This document shows, one piece after another, positions 5,842 to 6,910 of a stretch of DNA of 6,910 bases. Below the pieces are notes generated by a model. That model did no database searches, had not been told where the DNA came from, and saw nothing but the letters and a program-made list of their open reading frames with translations. Positions within the stretch are counted from its first letter, which is position 1, and the number at the start of each line of letters is the position of its first letter. A program made the translations under genes and the position numbers. The stretch covers positions 1 through 6,910 of the forward strand of contig PWPN01000056.1 in assembly GCA_003557125.1 (NCBI GenBank), given 5' to 3'. Source of the DNA: Phycisphaerae bacterium. GTDB taxonomy: Bacteria; Planctomycetota; Phycisphaerae; UBA1845; PWPN01.

Positions 5842-6747
5842 ATGAAAAAAGAACCCGTACCACCGAAGAATAACCGTCCCGAACCGTCCGCCGATCTTTC
5901 CGTCGAGCGACTCTACAGCCAACACTCTCGCAACTGGCGGGAGAACCTCTACGTCTACCCGGTCGTCAGTCGTCGAAGTGAGGGCGTTTCGATCGGGGTC
6001 AACCTGAACCCGGACATGGCCTGCAACTTCGATTGCATCTACTGCCAGGTCGATCGGACGGTCGAACCGCGTGTGCGCAGGGTCGATCTGGACCGTCTCA
6101 CAGCCGAACTCGATGCGATGATCCGACTCGCCCAGGGTGGAGCGCTCTTCAGCGAGCCGCCCTTCGCCGACGTGCCGGCAAGGCTCCGCGTGGTGCGGGA
6201 TATCGCCTTCTCCGGCGACGGCGAACCGACGGCTTCGCCGCAGTTTCCCGCAGCCGTGAACGTGGCAGCCGACCTGCGCAAGCGTTATGAACTGAGCGAT
6301 GCCAGGATTCGCGTCATCACGAACGCCACGCTGCTGGCCCGACCGGCCGTCCGCTCAGCCTTGGCTGTCCTGGACGACAACAATGGCGAAATCTGGGCCA
6401 AGCTCGACGCGGGCACGGAGGATTATTTCCAGCTCATCTGCCGGTCTCGCGTCCCGCTGGCCACCATCCTGGTCAATATCCTGGACACCGCCCGCGTACG
6501 GCCCATCGTGATCCAGTCGCTCTGGATGCACGTCCGCAATCAACCGCCGCCGGACGACGAGATCGACGCCTACGCCGACCGTATCGAGGAGATCATCGCC
6601 AAGGGTGGCCGACTCAAGCTCGTCCAGATCTACACGACCGCCCGGATGCCGGCAGAGTCCTACGTGACGCCACTGTCGACTGCCCAGCTCGAAGCGATCG
6701 CGGCCCGCGTCCGAACGCGTGTGGATGTGCCCATCCGCGTGTACTGA
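5842..6747 (+). CDS. Radical SAM protein of the COG0731 / TYW1-like Fe-S oxidoreductase group
   Basis: This 301-residue protein carries the radical SAM cluster motif CxxxCxxC as CNFDCIYC (Cys61, Cys65, Cys68), which binds a [4Fe-4S] cluster and S-adenosylmethionine. The preceding GVNLNPDMA and following QVDRT fit the COG0731 group annotated as wyosine-synthetase-like Fe-S oxidoreductases. FSGDGEPT (123-130) occupies the SAM-contacting GGE position, ITNATLL (159-165) the next strand, and WAKLDAGTEDYF (185-196) the family's lysine/aspartate segment. It ends at VPIRVY with no auxiliary cluster domain and no flavodoxin domain, unlike eukaryotic TYW1. The substrate of bacterial members is not established to my knowledge, so tRNA modification is only a family-level suggestion. 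The start at 5842 is the first Met in the frame after the TGA at 5803, and lacks a ribosome site. It is transcribed away from the LysM-recG set. Confidence 0.9.
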   Translation: MKKEPVPPKNNRPEPSADLSVERLYSQHSRNWRENLYVYPVVSRRSEGVSIGVNLNPDMACNFDCIYCQVDRTVEPRVRRVDLDRLTAELDAMIRLAQGGALFSEPPFADVPARLRVVRDIAFSGDGEPTASPQFPAAVNVAADLRKRYELSDARIRVITNATLLARPAVRSALAVLDDNNGEIWAKLDAGTEDYFQLICRSRVPLATILVNILDTARVRPIVIQSLWMHVRNQPPPDDEIDAYADRIEEIIAKGGRLKLVQIYTTARMPAESYVTPLSTAQLEAIAARVRTRVDVPIRVY

Positions 6748-6784
6748 CTAAAATTCCTGGTTGGTGTCTCGGGTGGAACGGCCG

Positions 6785-6850
6785 CCACGGGGTGGTACGG
6801 GCGTCTCGCCCGTCGGGAGTGCAAACGCACTGGCGGACAAGCCGCCAGTG
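6785..6850. repeat. Cluster of three hairpins downstream of the radical SAM gene
   Basis: Three stems follow one another: CCAC/GTGG (6785-6788 with 6792-6795, loop GGG); ACGGGCG/CGCCCGT (6797-6803 with 6807-6813, loop TCT); and CACTGGCGG/CCGCCAGTG (6828-6836 with 6842-6850, loop ACAAG), the last a perfect 9-bp stem. The first stem is only 4 bp. The block starts 37 bp after the radical SAM stop. No T-run follows, so it is not a textbook terminator, though it could stall transcription or protect the RNA 3' end. The wording resembles dispersed intergenic repeats I associate with planctomycete genomes; that is recollection, not a search result. Confidence 0.65.
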
Positions 6851-6910
6851 GCACCCATACGAGGGTTCATGCGCTGGCAGGAAGATCGCTCCCTCACGGT
6901 CGCGGCTCGG
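6851..6910. other. Non-coding right edge, possible continuation of a dispersed repeat
   Basis: I see no gene start, RNA gene or promoter in these 60 bases. The end of the segment (CTCCCTCACGGTCGCGGCTC, 6889-6908) looks to me like filler repeated between genes in planctomycete-type genomes, continuing the hairpin block to its left. Only a whole-genome copy count could show this. Confidence 0.3.

Noticed and set aside
5512..5925. N-terminal extension of the LysM protein up to 5925
   Set aside because: It would run through the minus-strand promoter and overlap the radical SAM gene start, and it would bury the signal peptide. The Met at 5511 has GGGGAG 7 nt upstream and starts the export signal.
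1..6910. CRISPR array, tRNA/rRNA, insertion sequence, phage or defence system
   Set aside because: I saw no regularly spaced direct repeats, no cloverleaf or rRNA-like segment, no transposase or integrase motifs, and every long supported gene has a housekeeping-type or known-family assignment.

Overview
The window looks like ordinary chromosome from a GC-rich bacterium. I favour a planctomycete-type genome (Planctomycetota, possibly Phycisphaerae-like), but only from overall flavour. The clues are a mixed housekeeping operon, a Pro/acid-rich LysM lipoprotein, and hairpin-rich filler DNA at the right end of a kind I associate with such genomes. No rRNA or other phylogenetic marker confirms this.

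Layout: five genes lie on the minus strand. In transcription order they are a LysM-domain envelope protein (5511-5050), recG (5040-2782), hisI (2697-2305), a long TrkH/KtrB-type potassium transporter (2216-168), and the first 33 codons of a siroheme-synthase-type dehydrogenase (101-1, cut by the window edge). Gaps are 9, 84, 88 and 66 bp, and a good sigma70-like promoter (TTGACT-N16-TATGAT, 5642-5615) precedes the first gene, so they could form one transcript. On the plus strand, a divergent radical SAM gene (5842-6747) related to the COG0731/TYW1-like Fe-S oxidoreductases follows a 330-bp intergenic region. That region holds a perfect TATAAT box and a possible 28-codon basic peptide ORF (5719-5805) in the same frame as the radical SAM gene. 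The right end (6748-6910) is non-coding and contains three consecutive hairpins.

The genes do not form a recognisable single pathway: DNA repair/fork remodelling (RecG), histidine synthesis step 3 (HisI), K+ uptake (TrkH), tetrapyrrole metabolism and an envelope LysM protein are simply co-directional. I see no mobile element, CRISPR array, phage gene, tRNA or rRNA, and no convincing new multi-gene system. The points most worth a second look are the small ORF and in-frame TGA ahead of the radical SAM gene, a 22-bp alternating purine-pyrimidine tract at the trkH/siroheme junction, the extra segments in TrkH, and the hairpin cluster at the right edge.
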